Of a DNA stretch of 64,000 nucleotides, positions 1 through 8,366 are shown one piece after another. The stretch lies in assembly GCF_002812205.1 (NCBI RefSeq), contig NZ_NPEA01000005.1:1-64000 (forward strand), written 5' to 3'. Origin of the DNA: Leptospira neocaledonica. GTDB lineage: Bacteria; Spirochaetota; Leptospiria; Leptospirales; Leptospiraceae. Each line of letters begins with the position of its first letter. Position 1 is the stretch's first letter. The translations under genes and the position numbers were made by a program. Below the pieces are notes generated by a model. That model was not told the DNA's origin and did no database searches. It saw only the letters and a list, made by a program, of their open reading frames with translations.

Positions 1-31
1 TTATAACGTTTGTAGAAGATATTCTACACTT

Positions 32-61
32 AAAGCCGAAGAGAAATCTTCGGCTTTTTTA
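32..61 (+). terminator. Rho-independent terminator, probably bidirectional
   Basis: A perfect 11-bp stem (arms 32-42 and 47-57) closes on a GAAA tetraloop and is followed by a T run on the plus strand, with an A-rich flank that would serve the minus strand less well. It can end a plus-strand gene lying before the window and also the restriction operon, whose last gene stops at 87. A second small palindrome with 7-bp arms lies just before it, at about 11-28. Confidence 0.8.
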
Positions 62-86
62 TTTGCTGGGGAAGGAGGGGACTAAT

Positions 87-794
87 TTATATTAATAGAG
101 AGCGCTCAAGACGATCTTTTCTATATCTCCAATCAGGGAGGAGGTCATCCAACATTTTATAAAATCTAAAATCATGTTTGGGAAACTTCAAATGACAAAA
201 TTCATGTACGATCACATAATCAATGCAGCTAAGAGGAGTTTTAATTAGTTCGGTATTTAATAGGATAATTCCATCTGAACTACAACTTCCCCAGCGTTTT
301 TGCATTTTTCGAAATTTTAACAATGGAGTTTTAACTTTATACTTTTTTAGCAAGGCTGAAAGAAGTTCGAATCTTTGGGTCATAAGAATTTTTCCCTGCT
401 GATTATACCAGGTATTAAGTATCTTTTCTACTAACTCAGGTTTTTCTGGAAATTTACTGGTCACCACGAATTGGTTTCGCGTTAACTTCACGTTTGATTC
501 TGGTCCTTGTTGCAATTTTAGAATATGTTGCTTTCCTAGATAGAAATGAGTTTCTCCTCCGATATATCGACGAGCAGGTTGTCTTGGTAGGAAATTTTCG
601 AAATAATGAATCTGTCTTTGGATCCATATTTTTCGTTTAGATAGTTTCTTTTCAACTTCTGATATTTGAGTCCCTTCCGGGAAACGAGCCACTATATTTA
701 AGTCGGGGTAGACTGTTAGAATCATTTCATTGAGGGAATCGAATTGTACTCTGATTTTAAATGAATCAGATCCATAGGAAAGATTATAAACCAA
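87..794 (-). CDS. YgjP/SprT-like metal-dependent hydrolase (M48-like, DUF45)
   Basis: This 235-residue protein carries the zinc-binding signature of the YgjP/DUF45 family: HEFCH near residue 197, followed by a second histidine in the KFPKHDFRFY segment. The family has a zincin-like fold and its substrate is poorly defined. It begins with TTG immediately after the hsdR stop codon (TAA then TTG), so it depends on hsdR transcription and probably on translational coupling. YgjP-like genes are frequent neighbours of type I restriction genes, which fits its place as the last gene of the operon. The family call is firm; any role in restriction is an inference from position. Confidence 0.85.
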   Translation of the reverse strand: MVYNLSYGSDSFKIRVQFDSLNEMILTVYPDLNIVARFPEGTQISEVEKKLSKRKIWIQRQIHYFENFLPRQPARRYIGGETHFYLGKQHILKLQQGPESNVKLTRNQFVVTSKFPEKPELVEKILNTWYNQQGKILMTQRFELLSALLKKYKVKTPLLKFRKMQKRWGSCSSDGIILLNTELIKTPLSCIDYVIVHEFCHLKFPKHDFRFYKMLDDLLPDWRYRKDRLERSLLI

Positions 795-3700
795 TTAAGC
801 TCTCCTTGTTTTTGCTATATCGATAATCTCATTCATAATTTCATCGAGATCTGCAAACGTTAGATTCAAATGCCAGTTCTTCTTAAATTCGAAAAGAATA
901 TCTTCCATTTCGCCGATCATTCTCTTCTGGATATCTGGATCGTTTTTCCAGTTTACGACACGGTTTTTTTCAATTACAGATTCAACTTTTAAAGCCAAGG
1001 AAGCAATTTCAAAATCCTCGACATTCTGTGTGTCAGAAAGGGATGAGAGAGATCCCTTAATGGTTCCATAGTATGCTTTTGTGATTTCATTATTTCGAAT
1101 CTGTTCGGGAATATCGTCTCCTGTGCGATTGAGAACATTTTCCTGGATCTTCGTGACCTTCTTTAAATATTCAATAGCGTCTAATCGTTTTTGTCTGTAA
1201 GCATCAATGGCGTCTTGAAGCATCTTCGAGAATTTTTTATAAAAAGCGGGATCCTCTCCCATTTTTTCCCGAATGGTTCTTGCTGTTCTATGCGCGATTG
1301 TATCTGCCTTGGCCGCGTCCGAATCTAGGAGATCTAATTCCTGTTGAAACGCTTTGGTATTGAATATATTTACAAGAGGTGTAATTTTTTCAACTTCGCC
1401 AGCACCTACATGCGTATCCAATAGTTTTTGTATCCTAGGTTCGTATTCGGAAAAATCGACAATCTCGGCATATCTTCTCCGAACTGAAATTCTTAGTTTT
1501 GCGAAGAAACGTAGATTTTCTCGATAGAGATTTAGTTTTTCCTTATTGGTTTCCTCTAAAAACCTCTCATTTGAAAGTGCAATACTTAAAGTTCGTGCAT
1601 AAGCAGAAAGACGTTCAAAAAAAGTATTTCTAAGTTTTTCATCCCGAAGGAGATCTTCGAATTCTTCCTCGTCTTTTTTATTCTTAATTCCTTTAAACGT
1701 TTCCCATAGAGTCGAATGAATTTGAGGGAGATATTTTATTTCTTCCTGCATATCGGTAAGAATATGTTTTAAATCCTCACTATCAAAATCCGGAAGTTTT
1801 GAATAAAGATCCAAGGCATGATTCAAATTTTCCAATATGCCACGATAATCGATGATAATTCCGAAATCTTTTCCCTCATTTAGACGATTCACCCTTGCGA
1901 TTGCTTGTAATAGGGTGTGCTCTTGTAATCTTCGCGTTAAATATAATACGGTATTTCTGGGAGCATCGAAGCCGGTAAGAAGTTTATCGACAACAATGAT
2001 AATTTCAGGCTCGTCGGATTCTTTGAATGCATTGATTATAATGCGATTGTATTCCTTTTCCGAACCGTATTTTTGCATCATTCTTTTCCAAAAATTTTGA
2101 ACTGTAGGATGATCTTCTTCAGATTCAATATCTCCTTCTTTCTCTTCTGGAGAAGAAATTAGAACTTCGGAGGAAACCATCCCAAACTCGTCTAAATATT
2201 TTTTGTAAAGTAATGCGGTTGCTTTGTCTTGCGCGACGAGCTGTCCCTTGGGGCCAGCTTCTTTATTTTGGAAATTTTTTTGAAAATGTTCGCTAATATC
2301 CCAAGCGATTGCTTTTACTTTTTGAGTTGCTTTGTTTAATTGTTCAGTGGTAGAAAATTTTTGTTTTAGGTCCCTGGCTTGGTCTTCGGATAAATTACTA
2401 GTAATTCGTTCGAACCAGGCATCGATTCCTTCGGAATCGACTTTTTGTTCCACATGTCTACCTTCATAAAGAAGAGGCACTACCGCTTTGTCGATTACCG
2501 CTTGATCAATCGTGTAGGTATCGATTAAACCTCCAAACTTGAGAATCGTATTTTTTTCCTTACGCATTACCGGAGTTCCGGTAAATGCAAGAAAGCAAGC
2601 ATTTGGCAAAGTTTTTTTCATTTTTGCATGCCTGCTTCCATACTGTCCTCGATGCCCTTCGTCGACTAATACAAAAATATCACGATCATTATTCTGGAAA
2701 TTATTGGAAAATGAAGCATCAAATTTATCAATAATAGTGGAGATGACTCGTTGGCGACTTTCTGTAACGAGCTCGCCCAAATGTTTTCCTGTCTTTGCCT
2801 TCTCCACGTCTTTTCCGCAGGCATGGAATGTCTTTGCGATTTGGTCGTCTAAGTCAATTCTATCTGTGACAATAATGATCTTATAATCTTTAATTTCTTT
2901 TAGAAGAGAAATCGCCTTTGCCAGTAATACCATAGTTAAAGACTTCCCGCTTCCTTGTGTATGCCAAACAACTCCTCCGTTTCGAATTCCATCTGAATCG
3001 AATGTTTGAATTCGTTTCGAAATCTTTTTCACACAAAAATACTGCTGGTATCGCGCGATTTTTTTCTCTCCTTTATCGAAAAGAATGAATTGGTAGATAA
3101 GTTCCAATAATCGTCCCGGCCTGCAGAGAGAATAAAGCGTTCTATCTTGAACCGTCACCTTTCTGGAAACCGTTCCACCCGAATTGGAAGATTTAGCTTT
3201 TAGAATTCCTTTATTGGAGGATTGAATTTGTGTTAACTCTTTATCCGAGATCGGAATTTTGACTAGTCTTTCCAGTTCAAATTCAATTTTTGGATCGGTC
3301 TCTTTCCAAACGGCCCAGAATTTTCGTTCTGTTCCGACTGTTGCGTATTGCGCCTCGTTTTTGGAAAGAGCAAGTAGAAGTTGGGAATAATAGTAGAGTT
3401 TAGGGATCTCATCCTCTTGCTGGTAAAGTCGTTGTTGTACGATCGCTTCTTTGATCGGGTCCTTAATATTAGGAGATTTGCATTCGATTACTACAAAAGG
3501 AATACCATTTACGAATAGAACAATATCCGGTCGCCTCGTATCGTGCGAACTTGTTTTTTCAATTGAGAATTCTTCGGAAACATGAAAGATATTTTTTTCA
3601 GGATATTCCCAGTCGATATAACGAAAGGAATGGCTTTTGGTATCTCCATCAATTGCTTGTGTGAGACTTTTGCCTAAGCAAAGTAGGTCATAGATCTTCT

Positions 3701-3992
3701 CATTCGTACGAATCAAGCCGTCAAATAGAACATCTTTAAGAGCTGCTACTGCACTTAGTATATTACCCTCAGAAAATGGTATACTTAGCCCTTGGTTCTG
3801 GATTTGATTATTTTCCCTTAGCCAAGGAATCAGAACACCTTCCAACAAAACTTGGGAGCGTTTTCCTCCACGTAGTTGATTGGCTTCCTCTGGGGGAAGA
3901 TAGGTCCAACCCATGGCTTCCAACAGTTGAAGGGCAGGAGCTTGCGAAAGGGAATCTTCGTCAAAGTTGGGAGTTTGCTGTTCTTCGCTCAT
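795..3992 (-). CDS. hsdR: Type I restriction endonuclease, HsdR subunit
   Basis: The 1065-residue motor and nuclease subunit of a type I restriction enzyme translocates DNA with ATP and cuts it away from the recognition site. An N-terminal PD-(D/E)xK nuclease is visible as an Asp near residue 156 followed by the ECK triad at 170-172. The superfamily 2 helicase follows, with Walker A HTQGSGKS at about 345-352, the DEAD-box-type motif DEGHR at 445-449 and motif III FTGTP at 471-475. A helical C-terminal region probably contacts HsdM/HsdS. Length and motif order are normal for the family and nothing looks broken. Its start overlaps the hsdS stop by 4 bases, which indicates coupled translation. 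Confidence 0.97.
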   Translation of the reverse strand: MSEEQQTPNFDEDSLSQAPALQLLEAMGWTYLPPEEANQLRGGKRSQVLLEGVLIPWLRENNQIQNQGLSIPFSEGNILSAVAALKDVLFDGLIRTNEKIYDLLCLGKSLTQAIDGDTKSHSFRYIDWEYPEKNIFHVSEEFSIEKTSSHDTRRPDIVLFVNGIPFVVIECKSPNIKDPIKEAIVQQRLYQQEDEIPKLYYYSQLLLALSKNEAQYATVGTERKFWAVWKETDPKIEFELERLVKIPISDKELTQIQSSNKGILKAKSSNSGGTVSRKVTVQDRTLYSLCRPGRLLELIYQFILFDKGEKKIARYQQYFCVKKISKRIQTFDSDGIRNGGVVWHTQGSGKSLTMVLLAKAISLLKEIKDYKIIIVTDRIDLDDQIAKTFHACGKDVEKAKTGKHLGELVTESRQRVISTIIDKFDASFSNNFQNNDRDIFVLVDEGHRGQYGSRHAKMKKTLPNACFLAFTGTPVMRKEKNTILKFGGLIDTYTIDQAVIDKAVVPLLYEGRHVEQKVDSEGIDAWFERITSNLSEDQARDLKQKFSTTEQLNKATQKVKAIAWDISEHFQKNFQNKEAGPKGQLVAQDKATALLYKKYLDEFGMVSSEVLISSPEEKEGDIESEEDHPTVQNFWKRMMQKYGSEKEYNRIIINAFKESDEPEIIIVVDKLLTGFDAPRNTVLYLTRRLQEHTLLQAIARVNRLNEGKDFGIIIDYRGILENLNHALDLYSKLPDFDSEDLKHILTDMQEEIKYLPQIHSTLWETFKGIKNKKDEEEFEDLLRDEKLRNTFFERLSAYARTLSIALSNERFLEETNKEKLNLYRENLRFFAKLRISVRRRYAEIVDFSEYEPRIQKLLDTHVGAGEVEKITPLVNIFNTKAFQQELDLLDSDAAKADTIAHRTARTIREKMGEDPAFYKKFSKMLQDAIDAYRQKRLDAIEYLKKVTKIQENVLNRTGDDIPEQIRNNEITKAYYGTIKGSLSSLSDTQNVEDFEIASLALKVESVIEKNRVVNWKNDPDIQKRMIGEMEDILFEFKKNWHLNLTFADLDEIMNEIIDIAKTRRA

Positions 3993-5260
3993 TTCTTTTT
4001 TGCCTTCGGTTTAGGAGAGTCGACTTGGACACGGATCTGACCAGTGAGTAGTTTTTGGAGAAGCCCCTTCTTTTGGGTTTGGAGGAGAGAGAGTTTTTCT
4101 ATTAAAATTGAGATTTCTAAATTTAGTGTATCTAGGACACTAACGATTTTCGTTTGCTCATTAATATTCGTTGGGATAGCAACAATAGTTTTTAGAAACC
4201 ATCGAAGATTAAATGTCATTTTTTCAATCGTGACACCATAGCTGGAAATCAAAGCTGCGTGATAGATATATTTGGTCTTTGAAAGATAATCAAAATAATG
4301 TATATTAAATTTGTTTTGATCTTTTGTATTCAGCACAATATATGATCCGGAAATATACATCGATTCAAATTTTTTTGTGACCATTCCTAATGCTCCATGC
4401 ACAACTTGCATTTTTGAGATTAAAAAATCATTTTCCTGTAATGTATATAGGTCTTTGACTAATATTTTGGACCCTAATAAGGTTTCTCTATGAATTAAAC
4501 CATTAGAATTCCTTTTAACGCTAACCAGCGGATAAAACTTTCGATTATCGAATTCAATAGGTCTTTCAATTTTAATAAGAAGATCTTTTAATTTAGTAAA
4601 TTTCCAACCATCGGGTAACTCTCCTTTCTTTGCAATTTTCCCAAACTCCGGAAATCTCATTTCTCCCGCCAGAAGCTTTTGCATTAGGCCTTTTTTTAGT
4701 TTTTTCTTTGCTTCGATGAGGCTTTTCGTTTGTTCGATGGCTTTGTCCCAGGCAGAAAGGATTTCTGCGATTTTCTTTTGCTCAGGGAGTGGAGGGAGGG
4801 GGACTGGGATAGAGGCAAAATCTTTATAGTACAGCCTTAATCTATCACTAGTAATTCCATAAGAATAGGAGGTGATTAAGTATTGATAATGAGAACTTTT
4901 AAATAGATGAAAATAATAATTTGAGAATGCTTCCTTTGTTGGTTTTAATACAACGTATGCGGGGCTTACCATTCCCTTTTCAATCGCTAAAGCGATTGCC
5001 CCTTGCCAGGCTCTCATCATATTATACGCGATGTCACCTAGTTCTACCTTAAGGTTTTTATCATATGGTAGATCAGGTTGCATTTTTCGATCCAAGTCAT
5101 CTCTTCGGACAAAGCCATCTCGCATTGTTAAAGAAAGCATTGAAAGATTCGGAGAGCCTTTAATTCGGGAATTTTTAAATATGGATCCAGCTTTTTCGAT
5201 TTTCCAATCTTTGGGAATCAGGCCAATTGAGGTACGTATGTATTTTACTCTTTTGTTCAT
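3989..5260 (-). CDS. hsdS: Type I restriction-modification specificity subunit HsdS
   Basis: This is a full-length specificity subunit (about 420 residues) with the usual two-fold layout. Target recognition domain 1 comes first, then a conserved helical spacer at about 160-210 (PLPPLPEQKKIAEILSAWD and a long Lys/Glu helix). TRD2 follows, then a second helical repeat near the C terminus (NEQTKIVSVLD, KGLLQKLLTG). It sets the DNA sequence methylated by HsdM and cut by HsdR. I prefer the ATG at 5260. A GTG at 5275 in the same frame would overlap the upstream KAP gene by 11 bases, and neither start has a clear ribosome site. It overlaps hsdR by 4 bases downstream. Confidence 0.95.
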   Translation of the reverse strand: MNKRVKYIRTSIGLIPKDWKIEKAGSIFKNSRIKGSPNLSMLSLTMRDGFVRRDDLDRKMQPDLPYDKNLKVELGDIAYNMMRAWQGAIALAIEKGMVSPAYVVLKPTKEAFSNYYFHLFKSSHYQYLITSYSYGITSDRLRLYYKDFASIPVPLPPLPEQKKIAEILSAWDKAIEQTKSLIEAKKKLKKGLMQKLLAGEMRFPEFGKIAKKGELPDGWKFTKLKDLLIKIERPIEFDNRKFYPLVSVKRNSNGLIHRETLLGSKILVKDLYTLQENDFLISKMQVVHGALGMVTKKFESMYISGSYIVLNTKDQNKFNIHYFDYLSKTKYIYHAALISSYGVTIEKMTFNLRWFLKTIVAIPTNINEQTKIVSVLDTLNLEISILIEKLSLLQTQKKGLLQKLLTGQIRVQVDSPKPKAKKK

Positions 5261-5264
5261 TTTT

Positions 5265-7223
5265 TTAAATATCACTTGCAGTGTTATTTGAACTAACAGC
5301 TTTTTCTAAACGTTCCAATGCCAGTTCAATCCCATCTGTCTTTAACTCTTTTAGTAGGAATTTACGAATTGGCTTTGTTTCCTGTGCGATTTCCTTTTCT
5401 AAGAGTGAGTTTAATTCTTTCAAAAAGGAATGTTCTTTAATCAATGCATTGCAATATGGGTTCTCATATCTCCATTTAAAGGCTAAATCCAAATCGGCGA
5501 GATTGGCATTTTCCAGTTGTAATATTGTTTTCAAAAACGCTTCAGGGTTGATTGCCGAAAAAATGGGGCTCAGGTAAAATCCATTGTCCGAATCGTATCT
5601 ACTGACTTTACGATTGAACTCTTTGATATTTATAAGCATTAGCTTCAGAAGCTCTTCTCCCGATTTCGGGTAAGATCGTTCGATTGCAATGTTCACCTTC
5701 TCTCGGAAATACGAAAAAACTTCCTCAAATTCAGAAATTGTTGTCGAGTATCCAAAACCATCATAACCGTCTCGTGATAAGGAAGGGAGAAGGGAACTTG
5801 AGAGCGCTCCTAAATCAAGTAGATAATCAATATATGCCTTTGATTGAGTAACAATTTCCATTTTGGATAAGAGCGGGAGCAGCTCAAACTCTATGAGTAT
5901 TAAAAGTAAGCTGGAATAGTGAAGAACAACTCCCGGTTCCTTCTCAGATTTATCGTTCCAGACCTTAAGCACTATTTCTTTTTGCTGTGCATATTCCTCG
6001 TCTGATAAATTCCTGAAATGCATTAGTTTTTTCCACGAAGGGGTATTCTGATCGTAAAAGTATGGAGTTTCTAAGAGATCGGCATTAATTTCAGCTATGT
6101 TTAACGTTCCTTTCTCAAACCATTGGAGCCACTTTTCGAATTCTAAGATAAGTGAGTATGGAGTTATTTTGGGATATTTCTTCAAAATATCATAAGGGCT
6201 ATTTGAAACTTTTTGGTTGTTTTCTTTTTGTCCATTCCCTCGTTCTTTTTGTGAATGGCTCCAATATTCACGCTTCCAATCATTTAATTGGTTAATGGAA
6301 ATTGATCCTGCCAAAATCTCAAATGAGAAAGTAAAGAAAATCGTAAGTAGATCTTTTAATAGTTCGTTTGATTTCTTTACATCCATATTTAGGTTTAACC
6401 AAAATAAATGCCAATCCATCAACGTATGTTTAACAATCCTCAGATTTTCTTTATTAGAAATTCTATAGATTTTAATGATACTGTTTCGATTCTCTCTTAT
6501 GAACTCCAAAGGAAAATCATTTCGTCCGCTATGGATTTCTTGAATTATTGGATCAAAAGCAGATTCGATATCATCTTGGATGGAAAATGACTTTCCAATT
6601 ACTTTTTCCTTAATGAGAAGATATTTTGATTTATAATGAACCTGATCCTTTTCCGCGTTTTGTATTTCTGCCTTAGCGGATTGGTCTATTTCTTTTTCAT
6701 TGGCAATGCACAGGACTTTCAATTTTTCGTGTTCGACAAATCTATTTAAATATCCGAGCAACTCCTCCGGAGAGATTGTGCATCTTTCCAAGTCATCAAA
6801 AACTAGAATTTTAGAACCTATCTTTTTGAAGAATGACTTTAAGCTAAGTGCAGAAGAGTCAATGCCACCTTCTACAGATCCTTTATCTCCTGCATCCCAT
6901 TTTATTCCATATTTCAATCCCGCAAGGACGGTTCCTTCCAATATCTTTACTCCTTTGGATGATAGAGCCGGATGTAAGAGGGCAAATATCCTATCGTCAA
7001 TGGCATTTGTAGAGCCGATTCCATTTAAGCTAATGTATAAAAAGGGATTCTTTTTTCCTAGATTAAACTCCTTAGCAATTCTCTCTTTATGATCTGCTAT
7101 ATACTTTTTAATAAAATAAGTCTTTCCACTCCCCCAAGCGCCATCCAAAAGAATCGCAAAGCCTGGTTCCTGGAGAGAAAGGTAATACTTTAGATAATCC
7201 ACTATATGTTGGTTAGGTGACAT
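5265..7223 (-). CDS. KAP-family P-loop NTPase
   Basis: This 652-residue protein has Walker A GAWGSGKT at 28-35 and Walker B ILVFDDLERC at 139-148, the double-acidic pattern of KAP/STAND-like NTPases. The rest is long, helical and not recognisable by eye. Unlike many KAP proteins it shows no transmembrane helices inserted in the NTPase domain, so it is probably cytosolic. It sits between abiF (6-base gap) and hsdS within the restriction operon. KAP NTPases occur repeatedly in defence islands, and a sensing or ATP-driven effector role is an inference. Its own cellular function is unknown. Confidence 0.8.
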   Translation of the reverse strand: MSPNQHIVDYLKYYLSLQEPGFAILLDGAWGSGKTYFIKKYIADHKERIAKEFNLGKKNPFLYISLNGIGSTNAIDDRIFALLHPALSSKGVKILEGTVLAGLKYGIKWDAGDKGSVEGGIDSSALSLKSFFKKIGSKILVFDDLERCTISPEELLGYLNRFVEHEKLKVLCIANEKEIDQSAKAEIQNAEKDQVHYKSKYLLIKEKVIGKSFSIQDDIESAFDPIIQEIHSGRNDFPLEFIRENRNSIIKIYRISNKENLRIVKHTLMDWHLFWLNLNMDVKKSNELLKDLLTIFFTFSFEILAGSISINQLNDWKREYWSHSQKERGNGQKENNQKVSNSPYDILKKYPKITPYSLILEFEKWLQWFEKGTLNIAEINADLLETPYFYDQNTPSWKKLMHFRNLSDEEYAQQKEIVLKVWNDKSEKEPGVVLHYSSLLLILIEFELLPLLSKMEIVTQSKAYIDYLLDLGALSSSLLPSLSRDGYDGFGYSTTISEFEEVFSYFREKVNIAIERSYPKSGEELLKLMLINIKEFNRKVSRYDSDNGFYLSPIFSAINPEAFLKTILQLENANLADLDLAFKWRYENPYCNALIKEHSFLKELNSLLEKEIAQETKPIRKFLLKELKTDGIELALERLEKAVSSNNTASDI

Positions 7224-7229
7224 CTTTTC

Positions 7230-8141
7230 CTACCTCCCACTTTTCCAACCACTTTTCCAAATCGGACATTCTCTCCAATTTGGGGGCATGCCCATTTGTC
7301 CGATTGGAATTGTTGGAAAGGAATTTAATAATTCTTTAAACCGATTTGGCCAATTGCTCTGCGGAGCAATGATGTTGATACAATATTTAATAACTGTAAG
7401 TATTCCAAAAATCTTATCATTTCTGATTTGAATTGGTATTTTCCAGCGTAGATCTTTTTTGGGAATTTGAGGTTTGTCTCCGAATTGCCGATTCCAAGCC
7501 CTTCCATGGTGGGCACAAATATTTCGGACTCCATTGAGAGACCGGATCCAGGAAATCAAAATGGATGGATCCAGGGACAAATCATCTGCAATCGGTTTGC
7601 GTATAGAGGGATGAATGCCACGCAAGAAGGTAAGTATATTTCCAAAGCTGAATAGTTCGGCCACCATCCACAAAGGAGGGAGGTTGTGAGAACTTCCGTA
7701 TTTCTTGTTAAAGTGATCTATAAACTTCTCGCTGCTCCGATCGACCTCTTTTTGAATCTTCGCGAGTAGGGTACTGTGTTCATTATTATTAGAAAATCCA
7801 GGGAAATTTTTTGCATCTATATATCCGAATGGACCGTGATGTTTGGTGAATTCGTAGACTAAACGAGAACGTAAGAATACTTCTATCCTCTCGATTCCAT
7901 CTAATAGATGGAATCTCAATCTACGATCGAAAGCATAGCGAGTCCAAATCTCGGAAAATTGAGTATCCGGTTTGAATTCATCCTGCGGATAATTGCGGTA
8001 GGGAAACCAATAACCGCTGAGGCGATAGTATGAGACTTGAGTTAGTTTTTGGATAAGTTCCGAGCGATCTGCGATTAATCCTCTTTTTAGAAGTTGGTCC
8101 GCTTGTTGCTCATAGGTGAGATGAGGCTTGGCGTATTTCAC
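7230..8141 (-). CDS. abiF: AbiF/AbiD (Abi_2 family) HEPN ribonuclease, likely toxin
   Basis: The Abi_2 family is recognised from its N-terminal block (the HLTYEQQADQLLKRGL and YYRLSGYWFPYR segments) and from the HEPN RNase signature RNICAH (R-x4-H), residues 206-211 counted from the chosen start. The family-typical AHHGRAWNR follows it. HEPN proteins of this family cleave RNA and abort phage infection, and Cas13 is reported to descend from AbiF-like toxins. I chose the GTG at 8141, preceded by a GGGGG-type ribosome site. A TTG at 8174 would put the start inside the upstream terminator hairpin. The gene follows a small structured RNA and its terminator by about 12 bases and lies 6 bases before the KAP gene. 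Confidence 0.9.
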   Translation of the reverse strand: MKYAKPHLTYEQQADQLLKRGLIADRSELIQKLTQVSYYRLSGYWFPYRNYPQDEFKPDTQFSEIWTRYAFDRRLRFHLLDGIERIEVFLRSRLVYEFTKHHGPFGYIDAKNFPGFSNNNEHSTLLAKIQKEVDRSSEKFIDHFNKKYGSSHNLPPLWMVAELFSFGNILTFLRGIHPSIRKPIADDLSLDPSILISWIRSLNGVRNICAHHGRAWNRQFGDKPQIPKKDLRWKIPIQIRNDKIFGILTVIKYCINIIAPQSNWPNRFKELLNSFPTIPIGQMGMPPNWRECPIWKSGWKSGR

Positions 8142-8152
8142 CGTAGCCCCCG

Positions 8153-8204
8153 AAAAAAGGAAAACCCGCCACAAGTGTGCATGCTGAGCAGAGGCATGGC
8201 GGGT
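8153..8204 (-). ncRNA. Candidate abiF-associated structured RNA (antitoxin-like) ending in a terminator
   Basis: Reading the minus strand, an 8-bp perfect stem pairs 8204-8197 (ACCCGCCA) with 8171-8164 (TGGCGGGT). It encloses a 25-nt loop that can form a short inner ATGC/GCAT helix. Directly after the stem comes TTTTCCTTTTTT (8164-8153), a terminator tail. The predicted transcription start of the promoter at 8211-8239 falls at about 8204, so the transcript would begin with the stem and end in the T tract, about 52 nt. A conserved abiF RNA motif upstream of Abi_2 genes is known from comparative genomics as I recall. I infer that this is a member or an analogue, with read-through supplying abiF mRNA. 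Confidence 0.7.
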
Positions 8205-8210
8205 CTGCCA

Positions 8211-8239
8211 CTTATAGCATCGGCTCGTAGGAGATTCAA
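8211..8239 (-). promoter_or_regulatory. Sigma70-type promoter for the abiF RNA and abiF
   Basis: On the minus strand a -35 box TTGAAT (8239-8234) and a -10 box TATAAG (8216-8211) are separated by exactly 17 bases, with an extended TG in front of the -10. The start point would be about 8204, the first base of the structured RNA. This gives abiF and the downstream genes a promoter independent of the hsdM operon promoter. Confidence 0.75.
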
Positions 8240-8289
8240 GTCAAGGGAAATTCTCTCCGGCTTTATGCGTTTTTGATTAAATTCGCAAA

Positions 8290-8310
8290 AAACAGAACGC
8301 TCGTTCCGCT
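8290..8310 (-). terminator. Possible weak terminator after hsdM
   Basis: About 60 bases downstream of the hsdM stop a short hairpin (GGAACG, 2-nt loop, CGTTCT; about 8294-8307) is followed by GTTTTTT on the minus strand. The stem is only 6 bp, so it would be an inefficient terminator that partly separates hsdM from the abiF unit. Confidence 0.4.
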
Positions 8311-8366
8311 TTTTAAAGAGGCTTTTATGGGAAAAAGTCTGTAGAGAGATATTTCTTGCCATCTCT

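Noticed and set aside
1..13. TTATAACGTTTGT at the left end and its exact complement at 63956-63968 near the right end
   Set aside because: A 13-base match is expected many times by chance in 64 kb and the window ends are arbitrary; no terminal-repeat structure extends it.
8138..8362. Small minus-strand frame between hsdM and abiF
   Set aside because: It runs through the promoter and terminator of the abiF RNA and matches no family.
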